A DNA stretch of 64,000 nucleotides, from NCBI RefSeq assembly GCF_900188455.1, contig NZ_FZOL01000007.1, positions 62,001 to 126,000 of the forward strand, written 5' to 3'. Both the position numbers and the translations under genes were made by a program. Within the stretch, counting starts at the first letter, position 1; every line of letters starts with the position of its first letter. The notes under the pieces are model-generated. The model saw only the letters and a program-made list of their open reading frames with translations, was not told where the DNA came from and ran no database searches. Positions 23,300 to 32,806 of this stretch are shown here, one piece after another. This DNA is from Pseudomonas japonica. Lineage in GTDB: Bacteria; Pseudomonadota; Gammaproteobacteria; Pseudomonadales; Pseudomonadaceae.

Positions 23300-25036
23300 A
23301 TGCGCCTGAGAAATATACTTTCCTATTTGGAATATCATTCCGCTCAACAGGGCGATAAAGCAGCTTTCATTTATCTGGAACAGGGTGAACATGAAGCCGA
23401 GCGCATTTCTTTTGCGCAACTTCAGCAGCAGTCCTACACCTTGGGGGTTGCACTGGCCGGGACGTTCGAGCGTTCGAGCCGAGTGCTGATCGCATTGCCC
23501 GACGGCATCGATTTCATTCGAGCATTTCTCGGCGCGCTGTATGCCGGGCTGATTCCGGTTCCAGCCAAACCGGCCCTGAACAGTGAATCAGAGGCGAAGC
23601 TGATTCGCATCGCGGAAGACAGCCAGGCGCAAGGCATTTTCATGGTGCCGGGCCCCCTCGAGGCTCAGAGTCCGGAGCTGTCTCACGCCCTGGGCCGAAT
23701 GCAGCTTCTCGTCAGCGAGGCACTTATCTCGAGGGTGCCGAGCGACCAGTGCGCGGGTATCGAAGGCCAGTCATCGTGCGGATCGGAGTTGGCATTCCTG
23801 CAGTACACCTCCGGCTCGACCGGCCATCCCAAAGGGGTCATGGTTTCGCATGACAACCTGCTGGCCAACGAGGACATGATGTCCTGGGCCTGGGCGACGA
23901 CTACCGATGACGTCATCGTGTCGTGGCTGCCGATGTTCCACGACATGGGTTTGATGGGTTCGGTGCTGTTGACCATATTCTCGGGAGCGCAATGCGTACT
24001 GATGAGGCCAACGGCCTTTGTCCAGCGCCCGGCACGTTGGCTGGAGGCCGTGCAGACCTACGGCGGCACGATCACCGGCGGTCCCAATTTCGCCTACAAG
24101 ATGCTGGCAACCGAGCGGGTAACTCACTCTTTCGAGCACCTGAACCTCTCGACGCTCAAGGTTGTTTACTGCGGTTCGGAGCCCATCTCGTCAGCGGTGG
24201 TGCAGAAGTTCCTGAAAGCCTATGAGCGCTTCGGTCTGCGTGCCGAAACGTTCAGCCCCAGCTATGGCATGGCCGAAGCGACACTGATGGTGTCGGGCGG
24301 CAGGTTGGGTCATGTGTACTCCACCCTGGCAATGGATGCGGTGACCGGCATGGCCTTGCCGGGAGAAAACCCGGAAGAGGCCCGTCCTGGTATCAAACAG
24401 GTGATTGCCTGTGGCGTGAGCATGCCCGACCAGCAACTGCGCATCGTCAACCCGCACACCCGGCGCCAGTGCGCCGAATTTGAAACCGGTGAGATCTGGG
24501 TAGCCGGCCCACATATCGCGCTGGGTTACTGGAACAAGCCCGAGGCCAGCGAAGACAGCTTCGCAGCCATCATCGAGGGCGAACCGGCGCAACGCTATCT
24601 GCGCACAGGCGATATGGGCTTCCTGGCAAATGGCGAGTTGTACATCAATGGGCGCATCAAAGAGCTCATTATCATCAATGGCAACAACTACTACCCGCAG
24701 GATATCGAAGAGACCTGCTCGGCCTCGCACCCGGCGCTCGGGCCACGCGCCGCGGCGTTCGGCGTGAACAGCCACAGCGGTGAAGAGATTGTGATCGTCC
24801 AGGAATTGTCCAAGTCCCTGCAGGACGAGCTGACGTCCGGCCATCTGGATGAAATCACCTCCAACATCCGCTCCTCTGTCTATCGCAAGCATTCTCTCCC
24901 GCTCAAGGAAATCATTTACGTGAGGAACAACGGCATTCCGCAAACCACCAGCGGGAAGATCTGTCGTGTCAGTTGCCGGCGCAATTATGAATCCCGTTCA
25001 CTCGCGGCCGTTGGCCTGACAGCGTCGGAGGAATGA
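23300..25036 (+). CDS. Fatty acyl-AMP ligase (FAAL)
   Basis: 578 residues of the ANL superfamily. It should adenylate a fatty acid and pass it to a carrier protein. P-loop YTSGSTGHPKGVMVSH, FAAL-typical WLPMFHDMGLMGSVLLTIFS, SPSYGMAEATLMVSGG, YLRTGDMGFLANGELYINGR and the hinge RIKELIIINGNNYYPQDIEE. The catalytic lysine region is TTSGKICRVSCRR. It starts at an ATG after GAGAGG and overlaps the ACP region by ATGA at 25033. It is the starter unit of the assembly line. Confidence 0.94.
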   Translation: MRLRNILSYLEYHSAQQGDKAAFIYLEQGEHEAERISFAQLQQQSYTLGVALAGTFERSSRVLIALPDGIDFIRAFLGALYAGLIPVPAKPALNSESEAKLIRIAEDSQAQGIFMVPGPLEAQSPELSHALGRMQLLVSEALISRVPSDQCAGIEGQSSCGSELAFLQYTSGSTGHPKGVMVSHDNLLANEDMMSWAWATTTDDVIVSWLPMFHDMGLMGSVLLTIFSGAQCVLMRPTAFVQRPARWLEAVQTYGGTITGGPNFAYKMLATERVTHSFEHLNLSTLKVVYCGSEPISSAVVQKFLKAYERFGLRAETFSPSYGMAEATLMVSGGRLGHVYSTLAMDAVTGMALPGENPEEARPGIKQVIACGVSMPDQQLRIVNPHTRRQCAEFETGEIWVAGPHIALGYWNKPEASEDSFAAIIEGEPAQRYLRTGDMGFLANGELYINGRIKELIIINGNNYYPQDIEETCSASHPALGPRAAAFGVNSHSGEEIVIVQELSKSLQDELTSGHLDEITSNIRSSVYRKHSLPLKEIIYVRNNGIPQTTSGKICRVSCRRNYESRSLAAVGLTASEE

Positions 25037-25041
25037 ACGCG

Positions 25042-25314
25042 ATGTCACCTGACAAACCCAGCGTGAACGATTGGCTGAGCCAATACCTGAGCAGCGAGCA
25101 TTCGATCGATCCGCGCACGATCCGACTGAAAACCACATTCAGTGAACTCGGGCTCGACTCCGCAACAGGCGTAGCGCTGACCCTGGACGTCGGGGATTGG
25201 CTGGGTATCGAGGTCGAGCCGACGGTGATCTTCGATTATCCGACTGTCGAGTTGTTTTGTACCCACGTGGAACAACTCCACGCCCAGAAGCTGAACGAGA
25301 GGAAGCGGTCATGA
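25042..25314 (+). CDS. Acyl carrier protein
   Basis: 90 residues. The phosphopantetheine site is in FSELGLDSATGVAL (Ser in LDS), and the fold ends with EVEPTVIFDYPTVELFCTHV, typical of PKS-type carriers. It presumably accepts the acyl chain from the adjacent FAAL. An ATG at 25033 overlaps the FAAL stop, but GGAGG is too close to it; the ATG at 25042 has better spacing. The stop overlaps the next start by ATGA. Confidence 0.92.
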   Translation: MSPDKPSVNDWLSQYLSSEHSIDPRTIRLKTTFSELGLDSATGVALTLDVGDWLGIEVEPTVIFDYPTVELFCTHVEQLHAQKLNERKRS

Positions 25315-26126
25315 AGTTTCTCGAAGCATTGCGTCAGGCACCAGGCGAAGTATCCGAACCCGGCAGTCTGTCCATTTCCGATCGCTGGGACATTCTCGGC
25401 TACCCCAATGGCGGCTATCTCGCTGCCCTTGCCGCCGCGACCATGGCCCAGGTTACCGGCCCTCATCAGGATCCCCTGACCCTCAGTGCGCACTTTCTCG
25501 GGCACCCGACAGCCGGGCCGGCCCGCGCCGACGTGCAGCTGGTGGACAGCAAGAAGAGCCTGTCTCGCACCCTGATGAGCCTTGCCCAGAACGGCGCGGC
25601 GACAGGCCTGTATACCGGCACCTTTACCGATTTCTCCCAGGCCAGAGGGGACACGCTCGCCAGTAGCCGCTGCCGCAGCCTGCCAGACATTGCCAGCTTC
25701 GTCCCACTGCAGGACTTGCCACACTTGCCATTGCCTCCCGCCTTCGCCAGTCGCTTCGACCTGCGTGTGCGGCCCGAGCTGCTGAGCAAGCCCGACCCGC
25801 GCAACAAAGCGGAAGTTGAAGGCTGGATCAGCTTCAGCGACGACATCGAGCCGGACTTGTACAGCCTGATCCTGTTTGCCGATGCCTTCCCGCCGACCCT
25901 GTTCTGCGTACTCCCCCCGCAAGCCTGGGGTTCCATCCCCACCCTCGAATACACCGTGCATCTGAAGGCGCACCCCTGCCCAGGGCCGATCTACGGGCGC
26001 TTCGTCACCGAGCACATGGTCAGCGGTTTTCTGGAGATCGACGGCGAGCTGTGGGATTGCGAAGGCAACCTGGTCGCCGTTTCGCGCCAGGTAGCCAAGT
26101 CAAGGCTGACCTCCAGCGCGGCTTAA
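25311..26126 (+). CDS. Double-hotdog acyl-thioesterase-like protein
   Basis: 271 residues that look like the TesB-like/4HBT_3 family. The N-terminal hotdog has ISDRWDILGYPNGGYLAALA, a helix and PLTLSAHFLGHPTAGPARAD; the second repeat contains SIPTLEYTVHLKAHPCPGPI and GFLEIDGELWDCEGNLVAVS. The second half matches the conserved end of this family, where a W/Y-D-x-G-x-L-V-A-x-S stretch is usual. It could offload, edit or proofread acyl-ACP. Translationally coupled to the ACP. Function within the pathway is inferred. Confidence 0.8.
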   Translation: MKFLEALRQAPGEVSEPGSLSISDRWDILGYPNGGYLAALAAATMAQVTGPHQDPLTLSAHFLGHPTAGPARADVQLVDSKKSLSRTLMSLAQNGAATGLYTGTFTDFSQARGDTLASSRCRSLPDIASFVPLQDLPHLPLPPAFASRFDLRVRPELLSKPDPRNKAEVEGWISFSDDIEPDLYSLILFADAFPPTLFCVLPPQAWGSIPTLEYTVHLKAHPCPGPIYGRFVTEHMVSGFLEIDGELWDCEGNLVAVSRQVAKSRLTSSAA

Positions 26127-26189
26127 CCCAGAGGCGGTCAACACCGCCTTCCCCCAAATCAGTCAATGCGTCTTTCAAGGAAGAGGGAT

Positions 26190-29100
26190 ATGGATCGCAC
26201 TCCGTCTACCCCCATTGCAGTTGTAGGGATGGCTTGCCATTTTCCCGGTGCCACTGATCTCGATAACTTCTGGTCCTTGCTTGAGCAGGGCGGCCGGTCG
26301 ATCAGCCAACTGACCTGCGATCGCTGGAACAATCCGGCCCTCTACAACGCCAGGGCGGGAACACCGGGCAAGCTGGCGACCCAGGCGGCCGGTCTGATCG
26401 ACAACTTCGATCGCTACGACTATGCCTTCCTGGGATTGTCCAAAGTCGAAGCGCAAAGCACCGACCCGCAACAACTGCTGGCCCTGGAAACGACGTGGCG
26501 CGCACTGGAAGACGCCAATATTCGCCCCTCGAATCTGGCGGGCAAACGCGTTGGCGTTTTCATGGGGGCCTCGGGCAACGATTACGAAGCGATGCAAACC
26601 ACACGCATCGACACATTGACCGCGCATTCGGGCACCGGTACCAACGCAAGCATCATCTCCGCGCGCATCGCCTATGCGCTGGACCTTCGTGGTCCGGCCA
26701 TGACCCTCAATACGGCCTGCTCGTCTTCGCTGGTGGCTATCCACGAGGCTTGCCTGAACATCCAGGCGGGACTGTGCGAGAGCGCCGTGGCGGGCGGTGT
26801 GCACCTGATGCTGATTCCCGGCACGACGGTGGCCGTGTCCCAGGCCGGGATGATGTCACCTCAAGGGCTGTGTAAAACCTTCGACGAAAGCGCTGATGGT
26901 TACGTCCGTGCCGAAGGCTGCGGCATGGTCATGCTCAAGGATTTGCGCAAAGCGCAGGAAGACGGCGACCGCATCTACGCCGTCATCAAAGGGTCGTCAG
27001 TCAATCAGGATGGCTTGACCAACGGTCTGACCGCGCCGAACCGTCGCGCCCAGGAGCAGGTCATTCTGCAAGCGCTGGAGCGGGCTGGCGCCACGCCCGA
27101 CGACATCGGTTATGTCGAGGCGCACGGCACGGGTACGCGCCTGGGCGACCCTATCGAAATCAATGCGCTGAAAGCCCTCTACGGGGCCTCCACGGAGGAC
27201 GCAGCGCAGTGCTACGTCGGCTCGGTGAAGGCCAATATCGGCCACCTGGAACCGGCCGCGGGTGTCGCAGGATTCATCAAGACCGTATTGCAACTGCATC
27301 GGCGGACCATTCTTCAGCAGCCCTCCACCGGCACGCTCAATCCGTTGATCCAGTTGGGTGGCAGCCGTCTGGCCATACCGCGCGAGAACCTGAAGTGGCA
27401 ACAAGCGGACAGGCTCGCGGCCATCAGTGCCTTCAGTTTTGGCGGGACCAACTGTCACCTGATCGTGGGCAGTCACGCGGAGCCTGCCGTGGAGGCCGAG
27501 GCCCGGATCGAGCAAAACCATCTGCTCCTGCTGTCGAGTAAAAGCGAGAAGGCCCTTCCGGCATTGATCGATTCCTATATCCGGGCGCTGCAAACCGAAG
27601 GGCAGCCTTCGTTGCGAGATCTGTGCGCAACGACCGCGAACGGCCGCGAGCACTTCGACTATCGCGTGGCGATTACTGGCGCCAACCCTGCTGGCTGCAT
27701 CAAGAAATTGCAGGCACTTGACCTGGCAAAGGTCGATCGTGCTGGCGAAGGCCTGAAAATCGCTTTCCTCTTTTCCGGGCAGGGCACTCAGTACTTTTCC
27801 ATGGGGCGTGCGCTCTATGAGCGATACGCCGTGGTTCGAGAGTGGATCGAGCGGGGCTCCGTATTGATCGAGCGAGCACTCGGCGTGAAGGCTCAGGATA
27901 TTCTCTGGGATGACCCCAGCCTGGATCTCAACCGTACCGCCCTCACGCAGCCGGCGCTCTATGTCCTGGAAGTGGCCATTGCCAAACTCTGGGAGAGCTT
28001 CGGCATCGTGCCGAGCAGGGTGGTGGGACACAGCATCGGTGAGTATGCGGCGGCCTGTATCAGCGGCGCTTTCTCGTATGAAGTCGGCCTTGCGCTGGTC
28101 CTGGCCCGTGGCCAGTGCATGGAAGCACTGGGTGTGGACGGCAATATGCTGGCTGTCAAAGGTACCCGGGCCGAGGTTGCAGCGATTTGCGCAAGGCTGT
28201 CCCCAAACCTGCACATTGCAGCGATCAATACCGCGGCGGACACGGTTGTGGCGGGCCTTGCGCCCGACATAGCGGCCTTGAGCGCTCATTTGACCGCCGA
28301 GGGCTTCGCCGTCTTCCCGCTCAAAGGCAATCGACCTTTTCACAGCCCGCACATGGCGCAGGCCGCAAACGAATTCCTGGCCACTGCCCGGCGCGCCGAA
28401 TTCACGGCCGGTCGCATTCCGATGCTGGAGAACGTCGGTGGGACGCGAGTTGGCGAGTCGGGCCTGACTGCCGAGTATTGGGCGAAGCAGATCACCAGCC
28501 CCGTGGACTTTCTGGGATGCATCCAGCACGCCGACCTGACGGATGTCGAGGTGTTCGTCGAGATCGGCCCTGGCTCGACACTGCTGGGCCTGACGAGGGC
28601 ATCGCGAGAGGGATCGAGCACGCTTTACCTGCCGTCGTTATCGTCCCGTGACAAGGCGGACGAGACGCTCTTGAGTTCACTGGGAAATCTCTATTGCCGG
28701 GGAGGTGCCGTCGACCTGGGGCCGCTCTATGGCAGCGAGCGCCGAGCATCGGTGCCGGGTCATCCTCTGCTGAGGGAACCCGTCCTGACCAATCTGGACC
28801 CCGCGCGATGGGCGCCAGCGCTCGCGCCCCAACCCGTCCATGCCGTTCAATGGTCGCCAGTGAGCCGCCCTGTTCCCGCGTCGATGTCGGCCGATGCCCC
28901 CGTGCTCGTGCTGCAGGGTGCTGAACCCTCCTCGTCGCTTCGGGACAACTGGCGCTTCGTCTCGTTCGGGCAATGGCAGGCGAGTGGCGCGACCCGGTTT
29001 GTGGACGCCAACAGCGCGCCGCGCATTGTCGTACTGCCCTGCTTTCTTGCCGAGCAAGCCGCGCAATATGGCGATGTACCTGCCGCGGCCCGATTGACGA

Positions 29101-32100
29101 TGTCGGCGCTGGCAACCGTCAGGAGCGTGCATCAGGCCTCGCCTGCCGCGCTGAACATGACCTTCGTGCTGCCAGCGGAAGGTTCCATGCAGGACCTGCC
29201 GTGGAGCGCCATTCCCGGTGCCTTGAAGTCGGTGCAACTTGAGCTGCGCAATGCCGAGTTGAAGTCGGTATTCGTCCCCGCGCACGCACAGACAGAGCTC
29301 TTGCCCGAAGTGGTCGAACTGAGCGGGGTCAAAGGCAGCGAGGAATATCGCCTCGACGAAAACGGAACACAGGCACTGCGCCTCTTGCCCACGAGCATCG
29401 CCGCGGGCCGTCAGAGCATCTTGCCGACCCATGCCTATGTGATCAGCGGCGGTACCGGCAGCATCGGCGTGTCGTTGGCCCACGCGCTGCTGGAAAAAGG
29501 CGCCGGACAGGTGCTGCTGCTCAGCCGCAGCCAGAGCGATACCAGCGCACGCAGTGAGCGCCTGGCCCAACTGCTGGCCAGCAACAAGGTGCGCCTGGTG
29601 CGGACCGACGTGACGGACTACGCACGCTTGCTCGATACCTTGCGCCAGACCCACGCTCTGACGTTGCCCGTCGATGCGGTGTTCCATGCCGCCGGCCTGA
29701 CCTCGCAAGTGTCCTTCGAGCAACTGACCCACGAGGACGTTGCCCAGGTGCAGGCCAGCAAGACCCAAGGCACGCTGGCGTTGTTCGAAGCCGCGCGGGC
29801 GTTGGGTGCCAGGCGCTTCATCAGCTTCTCGTCGATTTCTTCTCTCTGGGGCGCGCCGCAGTTGGCGCATTATTCGAGCGCCAATCGCTACCTGGACGCT
29901 TTCACCACCTTTGCCCACGGGGCCGGGCCGCAGCTTCTCGGCATCAACTGGGGCCCTTGGGGTAGTGATGGCATGGCCTCCGCGGAGTCACTGGCCGCGT
30001 TCGAGCGCATCGGCATTCATGCCCTGGAACCCAAAGCCGCCCTGCACTGCCTGTTCGACCTGCTCGATGCCGGGACTTCGGGGCAATTCATGGTCTGCGA
30101 TGCCGACTGGGAGCGCTTGGCCGAGCAATACGCCACCCGTGGTGCGGCGGGTATTTTCCAGGCATTGCAGGCGCCGCTCGCAACGCCAGCCTCGCCGACG
30201 GCAGCTGCCGTGCGGACGACGGCGAGCGCCGAGCCGCTGGCGGTTGGCGAGTTCGTGACGCAGGCGATCGCCACCTTGCTCAATGAGGATGTCAGCAACA
30301 TCGACAGCGGCGATTCGTTGCATGAACGAGGGCTGGATTCGCTGGCTGCCGTGCAGCTGCGCAATCAATTGGAGAAGCAGTTCGGCCTGACGCTGCCAGC
30401 GACGCTTATCTTCGACTTCCCCACCATCGAGGCCATTACCGGCTACATCACTCGGCAGATCGTGGCGGTCTCGCCGGTGCCGGAGCCCCCGCGGCAGAAG
30501 TCCTCGGTGCCGGACGATACGCGCATCGCCATTGTCGGAATGGGCTGCCGCCTGCCCGGTGACGTGGAGTCGCTGGAAGATTTCTGGGAGCAGCTGTGCT
30601 CGGGCAAAGATGCCATGCGGCCGATTCGGGAACGCTGGGCAAGCGCGCCGTTCTCGCTGGATGTGACGTCGTTGCCGGAGGATGTGCTGGCGTTGAAGGC
30701 CGGCCTGTTGTCAGGAATCGAAGGATTCGATCACCAGCTGTTTGGCATCACCGCCACCGAAGCCCGGTACATGGACCCGCAGCAGCGCCTGGCCCTGGAG
30801 CTCGCCTGGCGCTGCATCGAATCTGCTGGCTACAAACCGTCGGAGCTGGTGGGTCAGAAGGTAGGGATCTATATCGGCGTCGGTGCCAACGAATACCGAA
30901 ACCTGTGCCTGAAGGATCCTGAAAGTTATCCCTACCTCAGCACCGGCAATGCCCTCAACGCGATTGCCGGCAGGGTGGCCTATCACTTCGGTCTCAAAGG
31001 TCCGGCCGTTACCATCGATACGGCCTGCTCGTCCTCGCTGGTCGCCATTCACCAGGCCGCGCAGGCCCTGCGCAATGGTGAGTGCACGCTCGCACTGGCC
31101 GGCGGCGTCAACTCCCTGCTCTGCCCCGATACCTTCATTTCCCTGGCACGCGCCAGGATGCTTTCGCCGCACTCGCGCTGCGCCACCTTCGACAGCACCG
31201 CCGATGGCTACGTGCGCGCCGAAGGGGGGGCGATGCTGCTGCTCAAGCGCCTTGGCGAAGCGGTTGCCGCGCAGGAAAGGGTGCATGCGGTGATTCAGGG
31301 GTCGGCGATCAATCAGGACGGCCGAAGTGCCAGCCTGACCGCGCCCAACGGGGCCTCGCAACAGGAGGTCATCAGCGAGGCGCTGGCCAGCGCGGGACTG
31401 ACACCGGCCGATGTCGACTGGATAGAAACCCACGGCACCGGCACCGGATTGGGCGATCCCATCGAGCTGCAGGCACTGGACGCCGTGTACGGCGCAGAGG
31501 GCAAGACACTGACGGTAGGCGCGGTGAAATCCACCGTCGGGCACCTGGAGGCGGCGTCCGGAGTGGTGGGGCTGATCAAGATCGTCTGCGCCCTGGCTCA
31601 CGATGCGATCCCGCCCAACCAGCACTTCACTGCGCTGAACCCCAATTGCCACGGCTTGCGCTCCAGGGTGCAGGTCCCCACCCAGGCATTGAAGTGGGAG
31701 CGGCAAGCCAACCGAGAACGCATCGCGGCCGTTAGCTCCTTTGGCTTCAGCGGCACCAATGTGCACATGCTGATTGCCGAGGGCGTCAGTCCGACGGTTG
31801 ATGCCCGCGACGCGGTGCCGGCAAGCAAGGCGTTGCTATTGCTTGCCGCCAACTCCGGCAAAGCCCTCAAGCAGCAGATCGAGGCACTGAGCCGGCTGCC
31901 CGAGGCGGCCCTCCACGATGCGTGCGCGGAAAGCCTGTGGCTGAAGGACCCCGCACGTTTCCGGCAGGCGTTGTGTGCCGACACTCCACGGGCTCTGCAC
32001 GATGCGCTGAACCGGCTGGCAGCGCAGGACACCCACGAGAAAGCACCGGCATCCCCCGCCGCAATCCTTCTGCCCGTGGCCCTGTCGAATACCAGTCTGC

Positions 32101-32789
32101 GGAGCGTTCGAACCCTGTATGCCGAGCAGGCACTTTTCCGGGAGTCTCTGAACGACTGCTGCACCAGAGCGGGCGTTCGCCCGGACGCGTTGTGGCAGAG
32201 CGAGCTGAACCCTCACGACCGGCCGGCATTGACGGTGGTGCTCAATGCCGCGTTGCTGAGGTTCTGGACGGCGCTTGGCGTAAAGGCAAGCTTGCCCGAC
32301 AGCGGCATGGCCCCCCTGGTCCGAGCCTTTGTCGAAGGGCAGGACGTGTCGGCGCAAAGGGCGCTTTCGCAGGCCGCGGCAATCAGCTCCGCGGATGATT
32401 TCGAGACCTGCATCGCCAGCTACCGCGAATCGGGCAAGACGGTGCTGCTGTCGGGCGTCCAGGCACAAGGTTGTGTTGATTGCCTCGACCTTGCGAATGC
32501 GCTGCCGGCGCTGTTCATGCGTGGCTTCAACATGAAGCTGGAGAGTTTGTCGGAGGCTCGCAGACCCCGCACGCGGCACTTGCGCTACGTCTTCGATCGC
32601 CAGCCACATTGGCCACATAGCCCCGTCGCGCCCAGGCCGGCCGAACGCCAGACCTCATGGCACAGCCCGGCCCACGACGCTGACATGTCGCTGCCGCCTG
32701 AAGAAATTCACCTTGTGCTGACCCAGCAGCTCAACGCGCTGCACAGGCACATGGATGTGATGTTGTCGCTTTCCAAACAAACCCCCTAA
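26190..32789 (+). CDS. Type I polyketide synthase KS-AT-KR-ACP-KS-(degenerate AT)
   Basis: 2199 residues. KS1 about 8-430 (Cys177 in NTACSSSL, His312 in EAHGTGT, His352 in ANIGHLEPAAG). AT about 520-820 (Ser615 in GHSIGE, His718 in PFHSPHM). KR about 1080-1290 (GGTGSIG; Ser1215, Tyr1228, Asn1232). ACP1 Ser1384 in RGLDSLAAVQ. KS2 about 1444-1860 (Cys1613, His1748, His1785). Residues 1860-2170 resemble an AT by position (LYAEQALFRESLNDCCTRAG) but have no GHSxGE, so this AT looks dead. The C-terminus ends in a short helix that may dock to the next protein. The ATG at 26190 follows AAGGAAGAGGG; an ATG 8 codons earlier lacks a ribosome site. Confidence 0.93.
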   Translation: MDRTPSTPIAVVGMACHFPGATDLDNFWSLLEQGGRSISQLTCDRWNNPALYNARAGTPGKLATQAAGLIDNFDRYDYAFLGLSKVEAQSTDPQQLLALETTWRALEDANIRPSNLAGKRVGVFMGASGNDYEAMQTTRIDTLTAHSGTGTNASIISARIAYALDLRGPAMTLNTACSSSLVAIHEACLNIQAGLCESAVAGGVHLMLIPGTTVAVSQAGMMSPQGLCKTFDESADGYVRAEGCGMVMLKDLRKAQEDGDRIYAVIKGSSVNQDGLTNGLTAPNRRAQEQVILQALERAGATPDDIGYVEAHGTGTRLGDPIEINALKALYGASTEDAAQCYVGSVKANIGHLEPAAGVAGFIKTVLQLHRRTILQQPSTGTLNPLIQLGGSRLAIPRENLKWQQADRLAAISAFSFGGTNCHLIVGSHAEPAVEAEARIEQNHLLLLSSKSEKALPALIDSYIRALQTEGQPSLRDLCATTANGREHFDYRVAITGANPAGCIKKLQALDLAKVDRAGEGLKIAFLFSGQGTQYFSMGRALYERYAVVREWIERGSVLIERALGVKAQDILWDDPSLDLNRTALTQPALYVLEVAIAKLWESFGIVPSRVVGHSIGEYAAACISGAFSYEVGLALVLARGQCMEALGVDGNMLAVKGTRAEVAAICARLSPNLHIAAINTAADTVVAGLAPDIAALSAHLTAEGFAVFPLKGNRPFHSPHMAQAANEFLATARRAEFTAGRIPMLENVGGTRVGESGLTAEYWAKQITSPVDFLGCIQHADLTDVEVFVEIGPGSTLLGLTRASREGSSTLYLPSLSSRDKADETLLSSLGNLYCRGGAVDLGPLYGSERRASVPGHPLLREPVLTNLDPARWAPALAPQPVHAVQWSPVSRPVPASMSADAPVLVLQGAEPSSSLRDNWRFVSFGQWQASGATRFVDANSAPRIVVLPCFLAEQAAQYGDVPAAARLTMSALATVRSVHQASPAALNMTFVLPAEGSMQDLPWSAIPGALKSVQLELRNAELKSVFVPAHAQTELLPEVVELSGVKGSEEYRLDENGTQALRLLPTSIAAGRQSILPTHAYVISGGTGSIGVSLAHALLEKGAGQVLLLSRSQSDTSARSERLAQLLASNKVRLVRTDVTDYARLLDTLRQTHALTLPVDAVFHAAGLTSQVSFEQLTHEDVAQVQASKTQGTLALFEAARALGARRFISFSSISSLWGAPQLAHYSSANRYLDAFTTFAHGAGPQLLGINWGPWGSDGMASAESLAAFERIGIHALEPKAALHCLFDLLDAGTSGQFMVCDADWERLAEQYATRGAAGIFQALQAPLATPASPTAAAVRTTASAEPLAVGEFVTQAIATLLNEDVSNIDSGDSLHERGLDSLAAVQLRNQLEKQFGLTLPATLIFDFPTIEAITGYITRQIVAVSPVPEPPRQKSSVPDDTRIAIVGMGCRLPGDVESLEDFWEQLCSGKDAMRPIRERWASAPFSLDVTSLPEDVLALKAGLLSGIEGFDHQLFGITATEARYMDPQQRLALELAWRCIESAGYKPSELVGQKVGIYIGVGANEYRNLCLKDPESYPYLSTGNALNAIAGRVAYHFGLKGPAVTIDTACSSSLVAIHQAAQALRNGECTLALAGGVNSLLCPDTFISLARARMLSPHSRCATFDSTADGYVRAEGGAMLLLKRLGEAVAAQERVHAVIQGSAINQDGRSASLTAPNGASQQEVISEALASAGLTPADVDWIETHGTGTGLGDPIELQALDAVYGAEGKTLTVGAVKSTVGHLEAASGVVGLIKIVCALAHDAIPPNQHFTALNPNCHGLRSRVQVPTQALKWERQANRERIAAVSSFGFSGTNVHMLIAEGVSPTVDARDAVPASKALLLLAANSGKALKQQIEALSRLPEAALHDACAESLWLKDPARFRQALCADTPRALHDALNRLAAQDTHEKAPASPAAILLPVALSNTSLRSVRTLYAEQALFRESLNDCCTRAGVRPDALWQSELNPHDRPALTVVLNAALLRFWTALGVKASLPDSGMAPLVRAFVEGQDVSAQRALSQAAAISSADDFETCIASYRESGKTVLLSGVQAQGCVDCLDLANALPALFMRGFNMKLESLSEARRPRTRHLRYVFDRQPHWPHSPVAPRPAERQTSWHSPAHDADMSLPPEEIHLVLTQQLNALHRHMDVMLSLSKQTP

Positions 32790-32806
32790 CACGGAACGTC
32801 AGTGCT

